Shown here piece after piece: positions 20,285 to 30,228 of a stretch of 64,000 nt of DNA. Below the pieces are notes generated by a model. The model saw nothing but the letters and a program-made list of their open reading frames with translations, did not search any database and was not told the DNA's origin. Position numbers and translations under genes: made by a program. The number at the start of each line of letters is the position of its first letter. Positions within the stretch are counted from its first letter, which is position 1. The stretch spans positions 70,889,003 to 70,953,002 of the forward strand of contig CM043957.1 of NCBI GenBank assembly GCA_014529385.2, in the 5' to 3' direction. This DNA comes from Adiantum capillus-veneris (Eukaryota; Streptophyta; Polypodiopsida; Polypodiales; Pteridaceae).

Positions 20285-21259
20285 ATCTTTGTAAGAGAAT
20301 CCTCCTCCTTATTGAGATCTGCGGCTATGTATGCTAGTCTCGGTTCTTCCCTTGGCTCCACCAAATCAATCTTCTTTCTGTTTTTAGGTCCATCATACAA
20401 TGTTCCAGGTTCCTTCGGCTCTTGCATCGGTTGCTCCACCACAATACGTCAATCTTGAATTGTATATTTTTTGTAATGAGAAGGTGTGTTGAGTTTTTCT
20501 GAGTTAGAGTCCCCCTCAGTTTCCATTTAAGTTGTAGTCCAAACCTCTTTCAATGTCCATTTTAATTTTTGGTATTCACTTTTGCGTTCCGTTTTTGACA
20601 TTTTTGGTGTCTTCTTGGTTTTGTTTTGGTTGTTTTTTGTTTGTTTCTTTCACTTCGCCCAAAAACTTGTCACCTTCAATGGATTTTGTGTTATTTTGTC
20701 TTAGACACAATCGTCTGCTCCCACAAGCATGAGATATTTTGTTTTCATCATCAATGTTGGCATTGTCTCAACTTTGTTTTGTTGTTTCTTTGTTCACCTT
20801 GTCTGATATCTCTCTTGCCTCTGCATTTTTTGGTTAGGAAACTTGTAGAAAATTGGCTCATCCTCTCTTTCTGCATTTTTGTATCGGGAATCAACCGCGA
20901 GTTCTTCTTCTGCATCATTTCCTAATTCCTTGCTCCTCAAATCATGGTATTCATCTTCATCATCATGTGAAAGGTACTATATAAAAACCTCGTCCACTAT
21001 CTATTTACAATTGCCTGTCAGTTCTATTTCAGTAGTTTCAGAAATGTTTTCAGTTTCTTGGACCATAGAAACCATTAGAAAGGGTCTTATATCATAGCCA
21101 TCTTTATCGCAAAATGTGGTGTTGGTCACCTCATTTACACAAACATCCAAAGTTGTTAGTATTTTCTACCACCCAAAGGGTTCAAACAAATCCTTTGGAA
21201 ATGGTTCTTTCATGTAGTATTTGTCTTCTACTGCATGCTCTAGAATGCAATCCTCCTTT
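20285..21259 (-). other. G0 protease-RT linker, decayed
   Basis: Fragments such as MKEPFPKDLFEPFGW near 21215-21170 and IRPFLMVSMVQETE near 21100-21050 can be read in changing minus frames. They resemble the spacer between protease and RT. No intact frame remains. Confidence 0.5.
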
Positions 21260-22009
21260 TTAAGACTTTCGCGTTCTCATGCTTTGCACATCCAAATATG
21301 AGCATCCTTCCCTAGCCAATCAGGTAGTTGTGTTCTGTCGTCCATAGTTATATCAAAGTTTGGTTTACATCCTTGTAACTATGGTCCTTGGTGTTCAACT
21401 TGGTTATGACCCCCTTGTGCTGTAAATAGAGATGGTCATAGATCCAATCTTGAACCATTTTGAGTTGACGCATAAAAGGTCGTACCAAAATAACTTCAAA
21501 TTTGTTGCCTTTTCCCAAAATTACCACCGCAAATGTATGTTCATATTCTATCTAGCATGAGGATACTATCACTTGTTCCAACATTCCCAAGGATCTTTCC
21601 ACACACATGTCAGCTAATTGCAATTTCATGCATGCTTTTTTGAGAGCTGGACTTCCCCATTTCTCCCAGATCCTTTTCTAGTGACTGCTATTCCTTCCCC
21701 ACTGCCGAGTATCACAACGGTGGTCACTCCCATATATTCCAGAGTTAAGGTGGTGTTTTTGTCTTCGCCTTCACAATAATTACTTACCTTATTTATAGGT
21801 ATAGGTTCCACTTTTGGTTTCTCAAAATGATTTGTTTTCTTGGTTTCTTCCACGAGTTTGTCTATTGGCTGGACCTTCACTCCCATCTTTTCCAGGTTTT
21901 TGTTCATTTTTTCCCACAAGTATGTTTTGATTTTCAATAACTCAGTGAGGATAATTGTGCACCTAATTGGAGAAGAAAATAAGTCATGCAAGACCTTTGT
22001 GTGTGTCAC
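21260..22009 (-). pseudogene. G0 protease, first copy
   Basis: A frame from 22009 contains YMGVTTVVILGSGEGIAVTRK; the D of the DSG catalytic motif reads Leu-Gly. Continuing in a shifted frame are NCN and a second block that matches the family's protease end (FAVV...VRPFMRQLKM in the other frame near 21500). The order Gag, protease, RT is the standard one, so this is G0's main protease, now inactive. Confidence 0.75.
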
Positions 22010-23460
22010 TCATGGAATGGAATTCCAATGTGATGGTACAATCCTTACCTCAAATAATTTCTCATATTTGCCTACAAAGGATGGTAAAGTTCTTATAGTT
22101 GCATGTTTGCTATCTATAGAAATTTTCATTCTTGCATCTCTGTATAATGGCTGAATATCGCTCGAATATATTTCACGATCCAAATTGATTTTAGGGATTG
22201 GTACTGACAATAATGTCACACTTTTGTCTTTCCTATTTTTGATCATTTCCCACAGTGATTGAGGCCATGGTTCTTCTACTTTCAGAATTGGTTGCATCTC
22301 TAAATATCTTCCTTCATTTGTTGTGTTTGCCACCAAATTTGTGGTCATTGGTTTTTCCTTGTTTGCTATCTTGGTTTTGATTTGTTGTCTTGACTCTACA
22401 CAAAAGTCATGAGCACCTGATCTCTTCCACATCGGTCACAAAATCCTTAAATCATATACTTTTCACCTGTGTTTGTTTCTTTTCGTGTTCTCATGTTTCC
22501 TTTTCCCACCCCATGCTTTATAGGCTTAGGAAATTTTGGACCTTTAGGCTACATCAAGGCTTGAGCAGTTTCTACAAGTCTCTTGTACACCCCTAGTCTT
22601 TTGGTATTGTATTCTGGATGCGGATAGGTCAAAAGTCTTTGTTTTAAAGTCTAATTGTTATTGAGCCTTGCCGCATAGGCTTGTAGCACTGTGTCTACTT
22701 GCTCGTTTACCTTTTCCATCAAGATTCACCCGCCTGAGTTAGTCTTTGACTCTTTCAATCCCTTTGCACTTTTCTTGCTTTTTCACTCGTGTCTAAGCCG
22801 TTCTTTTGTTCCGTGCATTTTTGTTTTCAATGGTGTTTTCTCCTTCAGCCTCTTTGCTTTCATTTTGTCCCTTTTGGATTCCTATGATTTTCTTTGAGTT
22901 CTAATTGATCCGTTTTCAAGTTTAGCTTGTTTTGACAGTCTCAAATCATCAACTATAGGTCAATTTTTAGATGTTTCCTGACCTTGAGCTCAAGTCACCA
23001 CTTTGACTAGAGTTGTTGGCTCAGATTCTGATTTGCTCGTGCATGGTAAAATTCCTATGACATTGACAATTGCCTTTTTGGGTGAAAGCATGTTAACGTG
23101 TCATGCTTTTTGTGCTAGTTAGCATTTTCAAGTTAGCACATCTTTAAAAAGTTAGGTGCCCAAAAAAAAATTTACAAATAATATCAAAATTTGTCAGAGG
23201 TTATACATTTGGATTCCTTGTTCCAAGAGCTTTCTATCGTTAAATCATGCGTCATAGATCTTGGAGATGTAGCTCATGTTATTGTACTAGTAAGCATATG
23301 TCAAAATGTTAGTTAGCATTGTTCAGGACATGAAAAAGTGTGACACATTAACATGCTTTCACCCTTCTTGGATTGTCAGGATTCTTTGCAAAGTTCTGAA
23401 TCAAGTGATCTGTTCGACACCCATCACAAAATCCAAAAAATTTTGTTCGTTGACATTTAT
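22010..23460 (-). pseudogene. G0 Gag-to-protease region
   Basis: Bases 22432-22010 are open (about 140 codons) with KVEEPWPQSLWEMIKNRK and HATIRTLPSFVGKYEKLFEV. I recognise no domain, but its position between the Gag knuckle and protease suggests the Gag C-terminus or a spacer protein. Bases 22440-23460 are broken and show no clear domain. Confidence 0.5.
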
Positions 23461-23461
23461 G

Positions 23462-24375
23462 GGGGCACTCTCGTGCCCAATGGCTGCCTCCACATTTATA
23501 GCATGAGCCTTTGGGTCAAGTTTCTAGTGGTGCTCTCGTTGGTTGGCTTGTCCTAGGCAGATAACCCTTGGGCTTGTAGTTTTGGTTTTCTATGAACATA
23601 AGTGTATTTTTTCCATTGTGAACTAGTTTCTAGATGTTGTGAGGTTTTGGTTGCTTCATCAACACTAGCCCAAAATGGATTCTCATCATGTGTATAAACT
23701 ACTCCCTCTGTCTCCCTTCCGTGGCCTTTGGTTGGTTCCTCATAATACATAGTAGGTGGCATCATTGGCTGATTCATGAGAGATTTTTTTGGCTGCACAT
23801 AACGCACAATTACCCAATTATCATGAGGTAAAGGCAGTTGTTTTCCCAAGACTGGTTATGGTTTGTCCCCTCCCTGTATCGCAGTGTTTTGCTCCAATAT
23901 GGTACCTTGGAGACGGTGGTAATTGTTGCATTACCGATGGTCCATACTACCTTTCACTCACGTGGTTCCAGTTAAAGAAACATTCATTAGTGTCATGGTT
24001 TGTGTATTTGTGCTCTATGGCACAACACTTCAACACTCTTGGAGCATTGATTACTTAAGTATGCTACGACATCATGTTAGGATTTTGTTAGTAAGTCTAA
24101 TTTATTTTGTTGACCACTTCCTCAACCAACTGGTCCATGTTTTGTGTGATTGAAGCAGGAGAACTCCGTTTTACAGTAGATTCACTAATGGTAGAAGAGG
24201 CACTTCTAGTGTTGGCCTTTAAGTCCTCAGTAACCTCGTCGTATGTTTTTCAATTGTCAACTAGGTACAATGCTTCCTTGGTGACTTGTTCAAATGTTGT
24301 CCATTCTTTCAAGTGCAAGTGGGTGATGGCATGTATAGGTGGTACCACTTTTGGTACCTTTTGGTGGTACCACCA
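23462..24375 (-). pseudogene. gag: G0 Gag with CCHC knuckle
   Basis: At 23503-23462 the minus strand encodes CYKCGGSHWARECP, a CCHC zinc knuckle of the retroviral nucleocapsid type, followed by further Cys/His (FCDGC). Upstream, 23849-23553 encodes a Pro- and Gln-containing linker, and about 24330-24080 contains ITHLHLKEWTTFEQVTKEALYLV, a helical capsid-like piece. The homology stops at about 24340-24375, where a GGTACC-rich palindromic junction lies. Several stops and at least two frameshifts are present. Confidence 0.7.
24336..24375. repeat. GGTGGTACCACC palindrome cluster at the G0 edge
   Basis: GGTGGTACCA (24339-24348), GGTACC (24353-24358) and the perfect palindrome GGTGGTACCACC (24364-24375) lie within 40 bp, exactly where recognisable G0 sequence ends. 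This may mark a rearrangement or insertion junction. Confidence 0.6.
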
Positions 24376-24780
24376 ATAGCCCCCTAATAGCCCATAAAAG
24401 GAAGCAACTTGGTGTTTTTCAAATTTAAAAATGGAGAGAGAGGGAAAATATGTTTTCAAGGGTATTAAGTTATTATAAAAGCATGCAACCTATACATGTG
24501 TAGCTAGCTAATATATTCGGATGATTACAGCCCACACACATGACCTCCCATACTTTCAAAAGTGCATTAATGTAATGTTGTGCCCCCCGCCAATCTCCTC
24601 AGTGATTTTCTCTACACAAGCTTTGAGACTCTTCTTGCATTGTTTTCAGACTCAAATTATTGCATCAAACTGTGTGCATTGCTCCTTTTCCTCTGTGTTC
24701 TTAGCACAATCTCCCTGTCATTTGATCTTCACTACACGCAAAAATAAGCACTCCCTCCAATAGGACAACACCCTCCCGAA
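24376..24780. other. Non-coding, no recognised feature
   Basis: I see only short frames. A stretch at 24530-24740 could contain remnants on either strand but I cannot assign it. Confidence 0.4.
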
Positions 24781-25860
24781 GGTCCAAGAGAGTGTTCAAC
24801 GAGCCTGCAAATTCTATTCAATTGACTCCTTCCCCCGTCCCGGAATCTGCACTTGTAGATTATGAATCTCTCTCTAAAAGTGGCCCCCTTACAGCTAAGT
24901 GTGCTCGAAAATGTACTATGCTACCCCACCTTATCTATATGCAATGCATGTACTGCATGCATGTTAGAATCATGTCTATGCACATACATGTCAATTTTGG
25001 TGCAGCAAAACTAACTTTCTCCAGCTCTTATTGGCAGCATCTTCAAAGTACCCAACATTGTTATGTTTTTTCTTCTCAGCATCAGAGCTGCATGAGAAGT
25101 ATGGTTTGAGCCTTAACGGAAAGTTGTCCAAGGATCTCACTAAAGTGGAATTGCCACCCTGACCAGTGGCTGACTATGTTCAAGGTCCCTGATAGGAAGA
25201 AAACGAAGGTCTTTCTCAGCATGGTTCATGACCATCCCTACAACAATTGTCACCTCCTCTACCAAAAATTGTACCAGGTTGCCCCCTCCAATGGTAAACT
25301 CATGACAAAGTTTTCTAGGGGGTTTGCCTATGAAAACTGTGATGTTGCCAAAGCAGCTCTTGAAGGTCACAAGATTTCATGGGCAGCTGTCAACGAAATG
25401 GTATTGGAGAATGTGAAGTCGCAAAAGGGGGGCCTGAATAGAAAGGTGATGAAGTTCAAGTCTGATTACAGTGTGTTTATATTACCATGACGATGTAGAC
25501 TTCTACAGAGCTACTGTGTCCAACATCCCGTCGAAGCATTTTGAGGTCCAATTCTAGCCCGTGTACACAGGGTGTGTTGAGCAAATTGCAGATGACCTTG
25601 ATCACCAAGCCAATAAAGTTGAAAACAAGGTCGCCTCTTCTAAGATCGTCTTGGATGAGAAGCGTGATTTATGGCAGCATAATGAAGGTAGCCACAGTGC
25701 TTGTGCTCCAATTATTGCGAAGATAGAGCGGCTGAGAGTAGAGTTGCGGTCAGAATGTAGCTCTTGTCCTCCAAAAAGAAGTTGAGGTCAGAGTACTCAC
25801 AAGGGCGTTGAGCCTGAGTGTGTGTCATCAAATGCTAAAAAATATGAAGGATGAAGTCAC
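24781..25860 (+). pseudogene. Degraded multi-exon gene, exons 1-2 (unknown product)
   Basis: Coding-like sequence runs to about 24911 (VFNEPANSIQLTPSPVPESALVDYESLSKSGPLTAKCARK) and stops at a possible donor (AAAAT/GTACTA). A strong acceptor, TTTTTTCTTCTCAG, ends at 25080 and is followed by SELHEKYGLSLNGKLSKDLTKVELPP and, after a one-base shift, a longer frame containing HDHPYNNCHLLYQKLYQVAPSNGKLM, FAYENCDVAKAALEG and NVKSQKGGLNRKVMKFK. A further shift leads to YHDDVDFYRATVSNIPSKHFEVQF, TAG, VYTGCVEQIADDLDH and a helical KIVLDEKRDLWQ...IAKIERLRVELRSE end. I do not recognise the family. The three-frame continuity suggests a once-intact gene with at least three lesions. Confidence 0.5.
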
Positions 25861-25884
25861 TGTTGTGTAGGTATAGTTTACCAA

Positions 25885-26870
25885 TTACATGAAATTTCAT
25901 CAATAATTAAGCACTTGGAAGCACTTCTAATCACTTTGAAGCACTTCAAAGCACACTTCTAAACACTTTGAAAATCCTCAAAGTGCTTAGAAGTTCTTCA
26001 AAGTGTGGTAGAGTGATTGGAAGTGCTTTAAAGAACTTATTCAAGCTTGAAAGCACTTCCAAGCACTTTAACTGCTCTAAAGTGCTTGACAAGGGCACTT
26101 GGAAGCACTTCCAAGCACACTTTTAAACACTTTCAAAACTCTCAAAGTGCTAATAAATGTTTCAAAATTCCCTCAAACCCTTAGAAGTGCTTCAAAGTAC
26201 TTATTAAATCTTGTAAGCACTTGAGGGCACATTTAACTTCTCTAAAGTGCTTTTGAGTGCTTAACAAGGGCATTTTGAAGCACTTTGAGGCACTTTGAAG
26301 CACCCTAAACACTTTGAAAAGCCTCATAGTGCTTCAAAATGCCACAAAGTCACAAAGTGCTAAGAAGTGCTTCAAAGTTCTTATTAAATCTTGTAAGGAC
26401 TTCTAAGAACTTGAGGGAACTTTAAACTGCTCTAAAGTTCTTCAAAGTGCCCTTTTTAAGCATTTTGAAGCAATTTAGTGTGCTGAAAGATGCCATAAAA
26501 TGCTTGGAAGTGCTTGCAAGTGCTATAATCTAAGTGATTTACAAGGGTTTTTATCAATATTCAAGCACATTGAAGCACTTGTAAGCACTTCCAATCACTT
26601 TCAAGCACTTTGGAAATGCCTAGAAGTGCTTTCAAATGCAACGAAGTGCTAAAAAGGTCCTACAAGTGCTTCAAAGTGCTTATAAAAGTTGTATAGTGCT
26701 TCAAAGTGCTTAGAAGCTCTCAAAAGTGCGCCTAGCATCTATGTGATTTACTAGGATTATTATCAGTAGTCATGCACTTTGAAGCATTTCTAAGTACTTT
26801 GAAGTGCTCAGAAGTACTCTGAAGTGCAACTATGCTTAGAAGTGCTTGGATGTGCTTAGGAGTGCTTGAT
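25885..26870. repeat. AAGCACTT/AAGTGCTT array, probably intronic
   Basis: About 1 kb consists of dozens of AAGCACTT words and their complement AAGTGCTT, separated by short AT-rich spacers. A looser higher-order period of roughly 160-200 bp is suggested by recurring landmarks (CTGCTCTAAAGTGCTTGACAAGGGC near 26070, CTTCTCTAAAGTGCTT near 26231, CTGCTCTAAAGTTCTT near 26413; GTGATTTAC near 26530 and 26733). Because both orientations occur, a transcript could fold into many hairpins. The array lies between a possible donor (TAG/GTATAG, about 25869) and a strong acceptor ending at 26919. Confidence 0.8.
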
Positions 26871-26905
26871 GGTTGATTATGAAATCCATAATTATCTTCT
26901 GTTTT

Positions 26906-26919
26906 TCATTTTTTACAGG
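26906..26919 (+). promoter_or_regulatory. Candidate splice acceptor
   Basis: TTCTGTTTTTCATTTTTTACAG/GCAATAG (end at 26919) has a long pyrimidine tract and AG/G. It places the preceding AAGCACTT array inside an intron. Confidence 0.55.
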
Positions 26920-27299
26920 CAATAGATCAGGAAATGGAGAGGGTGCAATGATCTTAAAAGGCAGGCCTCTTTCATGAAGGAGGCTTGCAACATTGTGAAG
27001 AGAGAGGACAAGGCCCTGCTTGTGCCTACCCCACCATCCAAGACTGTGTTGGGTGTTGATACTATGATAATTGGAGGGAACTGTGTGGCATGTGGCCAAG
27101 TTCTATCGATCCAATATGTGATCGAGGTTTATTATCTGTTGTGTGGCCATAAGTACCATCCCTTCTTCTTTTCAATTGTCTACGCGACTCAGCTTAAATG
27201 CATTGTACTCGATTGCCAATGCGAGATACCTACTATAGAAAAATGTCGGGCACAAGGGAATGTGTATCAGGAGCCCGTAAGTAAGTTGATGATTTCATA
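26920..27299 (+). pseudogene. Cys-rich exon of the same degraded gene
   Basis: After the acceptor, an open frame (about 26974-27299) reads EACNIVKREDKALLVPTPP, then GGNCVACGQVLSIQY, LLCGHKYHPFFF and LKCIVLDCQCEIP, followed by KCRAQGNVYQEP. The spacing C-x2-C ... C-G-H-x-Y-H ... C-x4-C-x-C resembles a RING-like or other zinc-binding fold, which I infer only from the Cys/His pattern. A strong donor, CCC/GTAAGTAAG, lies at about 27278-27286, so the frame's last codons are probably intronic. Confidence 0.45.
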
Positions 27300-27390
27300 G
27301 AATAGGAACCATGATACTTTGGTATGTATACTGAATGTCTACATTGTGCGAGGTGAGTGAGTGGTGGTTGACCAGGGTTGTCACCCAAGT

Positions 27391-27560
27391 GCCTCCACAT
27401 CATTCACACATGATGTGGACGAGCTCTTTGACCTAGATTCCATTATCATGGTTAGAGATTTTTGACCTAGCTCCACACTTGGGTACCTCCACATCATTCA
27501 CACATGATGTGGACGAGCTCTTTGACCTAGATTCCATTATCATGGTTAGAGAGATCATTC
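27391..27560. repeat. 94-bp tandem duplication with hairpin
   Basis: The segment starting CCTCCACATCATTCACACATG at 27392 is repeated at 27486 with an offset of 94 bp. Each copy contains a perfect hairpin: CCACATCAT, loop TCACAC, ATGATGTGG (27395-27418 and 27489-27512). Confidence 0.85.
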
Positions 27561-27600
27561 TGATAATCATTTACTACTTGATCTTCTCACATGCTTTATT

Positions 27601-27900
27601 ATGGAAAATCAAGGTATTGGTATTGGGAAGGGCAAGGATGCTACTATTGGGCTCAGATTTCCCATGAAAACTAAAGAGCATATTCATGCTCAACAAGTTG
27701 TAGAGCTAAGAAATGAGAATCAGGGTTTGTCACAAGAGGAGGAAGTGTCGTTGGAGCCCAAAATGGAAGCAACGCTCCAATTTGGTGCCAGGGAGCTTCA
27801 CAAAAGGAAAAAAAAGCAGGTGGAGGATGGGCAGGCCCACGACCCCCAAAAACGTACTACCACACTCCCATCCAAAACCCGAGCATGCAAGAAACTTTAG
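27601..27900 (+). CDS. Hypothetical basic protein or terminal exon
   Basis: A 99-codon frame starts at an ATG (MENQGIGIGKGKDATIG) and ends with PSKTRACKKL. It is rich in Lys, Glu and Gln, with a basic cluster HKRKKKQ. I recognise no domain. It could be the last exon of the degraded gene at 24781-27280, given the strand and the donor at 27280, or a chance frame. Confidence 0.35.
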   Translation: MENQGIGIGKGKDATIGLRFPMKTKEHIHAQQVVELRNENQGLSQEEEVSLEPKMEATLQFGARELHKRKKKQVEDGQAHDPQKRTTTLPSKTRACKKL

Positions 27901-28531
27901 CTTCTTGTAGCTTTGTAGCTTCATTTACCATGCTATCGTATTGTTAGTCATTGATATAATATATGTGTGTTTTTTCTCAATTTCTATGCATTGTCTTAGT
28001 TTCAATTGTTTTGACTATTTCATGCTTATGTAGTTAAAATTCACGTGGTTGGCTCAAAACCCCAACCATCCATAGACGAGGTAGAGCAAATTGAGTGCAA
28101 AGTGTTTACTCTGTTTGGATGCTTTATTGGCAATCGGGATTTAGCAGTCATTGTTGACTTCAACAATGTGCTTGCGTACGTGCACAATATGCAAAAACTA
28201 TTATGCCCTCGGATGTGTCAATGCTATACTTTAGCAAAATAATTGAAGATGAGAACATTATCTATTACCTATGAATGATGTAGAGGTATTCTTACTTCCA
28301 TTGATTTAGGTAGCAGAGGTGTTTTTGTGGACCTTGTGCACTCATTGAAACTTAGAAAAAGCTATTGACAATTGCCTGAACCGGGGCAAAAAATGCATAA
28401 TTGGCTGACTCTCACAGGGTGCTTGCCATGTTAGTAGTTGTAAGTTTGATAACCCTCCAAGGCCAATGTAATTCAAAAGGTTAGAACCCTTTTGGTATCT
28501 TTTCCCTAGGTTCAATAAGTCAAACACATTA

Positions 28532-28837
28532 GTGCTAGATGATTCTTTGTATCAAATGTACTTCAATGATCCTACATGCTATGTCATTTTGCCTGGCTTG
28601 GAGAATCAAGACGAGAGGCAGTGGGAGAAGTTTTTGAAAGAGGATGTGGTGGAGTTTGTTTACAAGTGGTTTGAAAGTGTTGACAGAGTGAAAGCTATCC
28701 GTGGGTGTCCATTTGATGTAAGGAACAAGACGCTTGCACAATGGAATTGGGACATTGTCACTAAAAATGTACAGTGCAAGGAAGGAATTTATAGTTCATA
28801 CTTGCCAAAGATGCCAAGCAATCAAAAGTGGCCATAA
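28532..28837 (+). CDS. Hypothetical protein fragment
   Basis: The frame from the ATG-like start region reads YQMYFNDPTCYVILPG, then ERQWEKFLKEDVVEFVYKWFESVDRVKAI and AQWNWDIVTKNVQCKEGIYSSYLPK. It has a credible amino-acid composition with several Trp residues. I do not recognise the family. The preceding sequence (28040-28500) contains short coding-like pieces (for example VFTLFGCFIGNRDLAVIVDFNNV at 28099-28170), so it may be one exon of a longer decayed gene. Confidence 0.35.
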   Translation: MLDDSLYQMYFNDPTCYVILPGLENQDERQWEKFLKEDVVEFVYKWFESVDRVKAIRGCPFDVRNKTLAQWNWDIVTKNVQCKEGIYSSYLPKMPSNQKWP

Positions 28838-29080
28838 TAGACACCATGTGTAGCTAGTTATTGTTTGTGTGTCATAATGGTTGAAAAATTGTTCATACAT
28901 ATACACAAATGCTTTTGTGTCTAATATACATGAATGTAATTGATATGTAATATACATGAATGCTTGTGTCAATGCCTATCTTATTTTTATCTTTAGTCGC
29001 TCTAAAGTGTTGACCAAGTTCTCTGAAAACTGTCAATGGCCAAGTGGGAATAATGTGCATGTTTGGACCTTTATCATCTC

Positions 29081-29273
<193 letters not shown>

Positions 29274-29348
29274 GAAATGGATGTTGTGACCTACGGTTCT
29301 TGAATTTTTTATAAGTCTTAAGTGCTATTTTAACCTATGTATATAAAA

Positions 29349-30030
29349 AGTGGTGATGGCCCAAGACCTATCAAGTGGATCTACAATGCTGGAAATTGGT
29401 AATAAGTCCCTAACAAAAGCTTGCCCAGTGCCTATTAAGTGGATCTTAAGTGTTGGGAAATTGGTTGAAAGTACCCAACAAGTGCTAGCCCAATGCATGT
29501 CAAGTGGATCTAAAGTGCTAGAAATCGGTAGAAGTCCCTAACAAAAGCTAGCCCAATGCCTATTAAGTGGATTTTAAGTGCTAGAAAGTGGTTGAAAGTA
29601 CCCAACAAGTGCTAGCCAAATGCCTATCAAGTGGATCTAAAGTTCTATAAAGTGGTGGAAAGTCCCTAACAAGTGCTAGCTCAATGCTTGTCAAGTGAAT
29701 CTATAGTGCTCAAAAGTGGTGGAAAGTCCTTAACAAGTGCTAGCCTAGTGCATGTCAAAAGACTCTTAAGTGTTGGAAAGTGGTGGAAAGTCCCTAAGAA
29801 GTGCTAGCCCAATCGACCTAAAGTGCTGGAAAGTGATGGAAAGTCCCTAAAAAGTGCTAGCCCATCGCCTATCAAGTGGATCTAAAGTGTTGAAAAGTGG
29901 TGGAAAGTCCCTAGCCCACAGTGCATGTCAAAAAGACTCTTAAGTGCTAGAAAGTGGTGGAAAGTCCCTAACAAGTTATATCCAGTAACAAGTGGATCTA
30001 AAGTGGTGGAAAGTCTCTAACAAGTGATTT
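29349..30030. repeat. Tandem array of a 64-bp unit
   Basis: About 10-11 copies of a unit containing AGTGCTAGCCCAATGCC, TCAAGTGGATCTAAAGTGCT and GGAAAGTCCCTAACA. AGTGCTAGC landmarks fall at 29481, about 29544, 29608, 29672, 29736 and 29800, giving a steady 64-bp period. Later copies are shortened. There are no variable spacers and no Cas genes, so it is a minisatellite, not a CRISPR array. Confidence 0.92.
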
Positions 30031-30228
30031 AGTGGTTTAATAGAGAGTCTATGATTGATCACATAGAGACATCTTACAGCTCTCCTCTAGGGCCATGCTA
30101 TTATAGATTTGTTTAAATACATCAGCTGAAAACTCATATACATTAGGCATCTCCTCCATTGACCTTTCATGCATGCATGGAAAAAGCAAGACAATAGTCT
30201 GCACCTTAGCCCGTACATATTTTATTGG

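Larger units (their letters stand above)
2399..24375 (-). mobile_element. G0: degraded Tat-like Ty3-gypsy element, split by G1
   Basis: On the minus strand, reading from high to low coordinates, this element shows Gag with a CCHC knuckle (about 24370-22440), protease (about 21800-21260), reverse transcriptase (20284-19740), RNase H (19585-19217), two zinc-finger segments (18879-18590 and 18408-18200), integrase core (18200-17873, resuming at 3484), integrase C-terminus (3188-2907) and a second protease-like domain (2848-2399). The element is interrupted by G1 (3485-17872). No LTRs, primer-binding site or polypurine tract could be identified, so the outer limits are the limits of recognisable homology. 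It carries stops and frameshifts in almost every domain and must be inactive. Confidence 0.8.

Noticed and set aside
26974-27300. Firm identification as a RING E3 ligase
   Set aside because: The Cys/His spacing is suggestive, but the order and the loop lengths do not meet the RING consensus, so it stays unknown.
29349-30030. CRISPR-like array
   Set aside because: Units are contiguous 64-bp repeats with no unique spacers, and the context is a plant nuclear genome.
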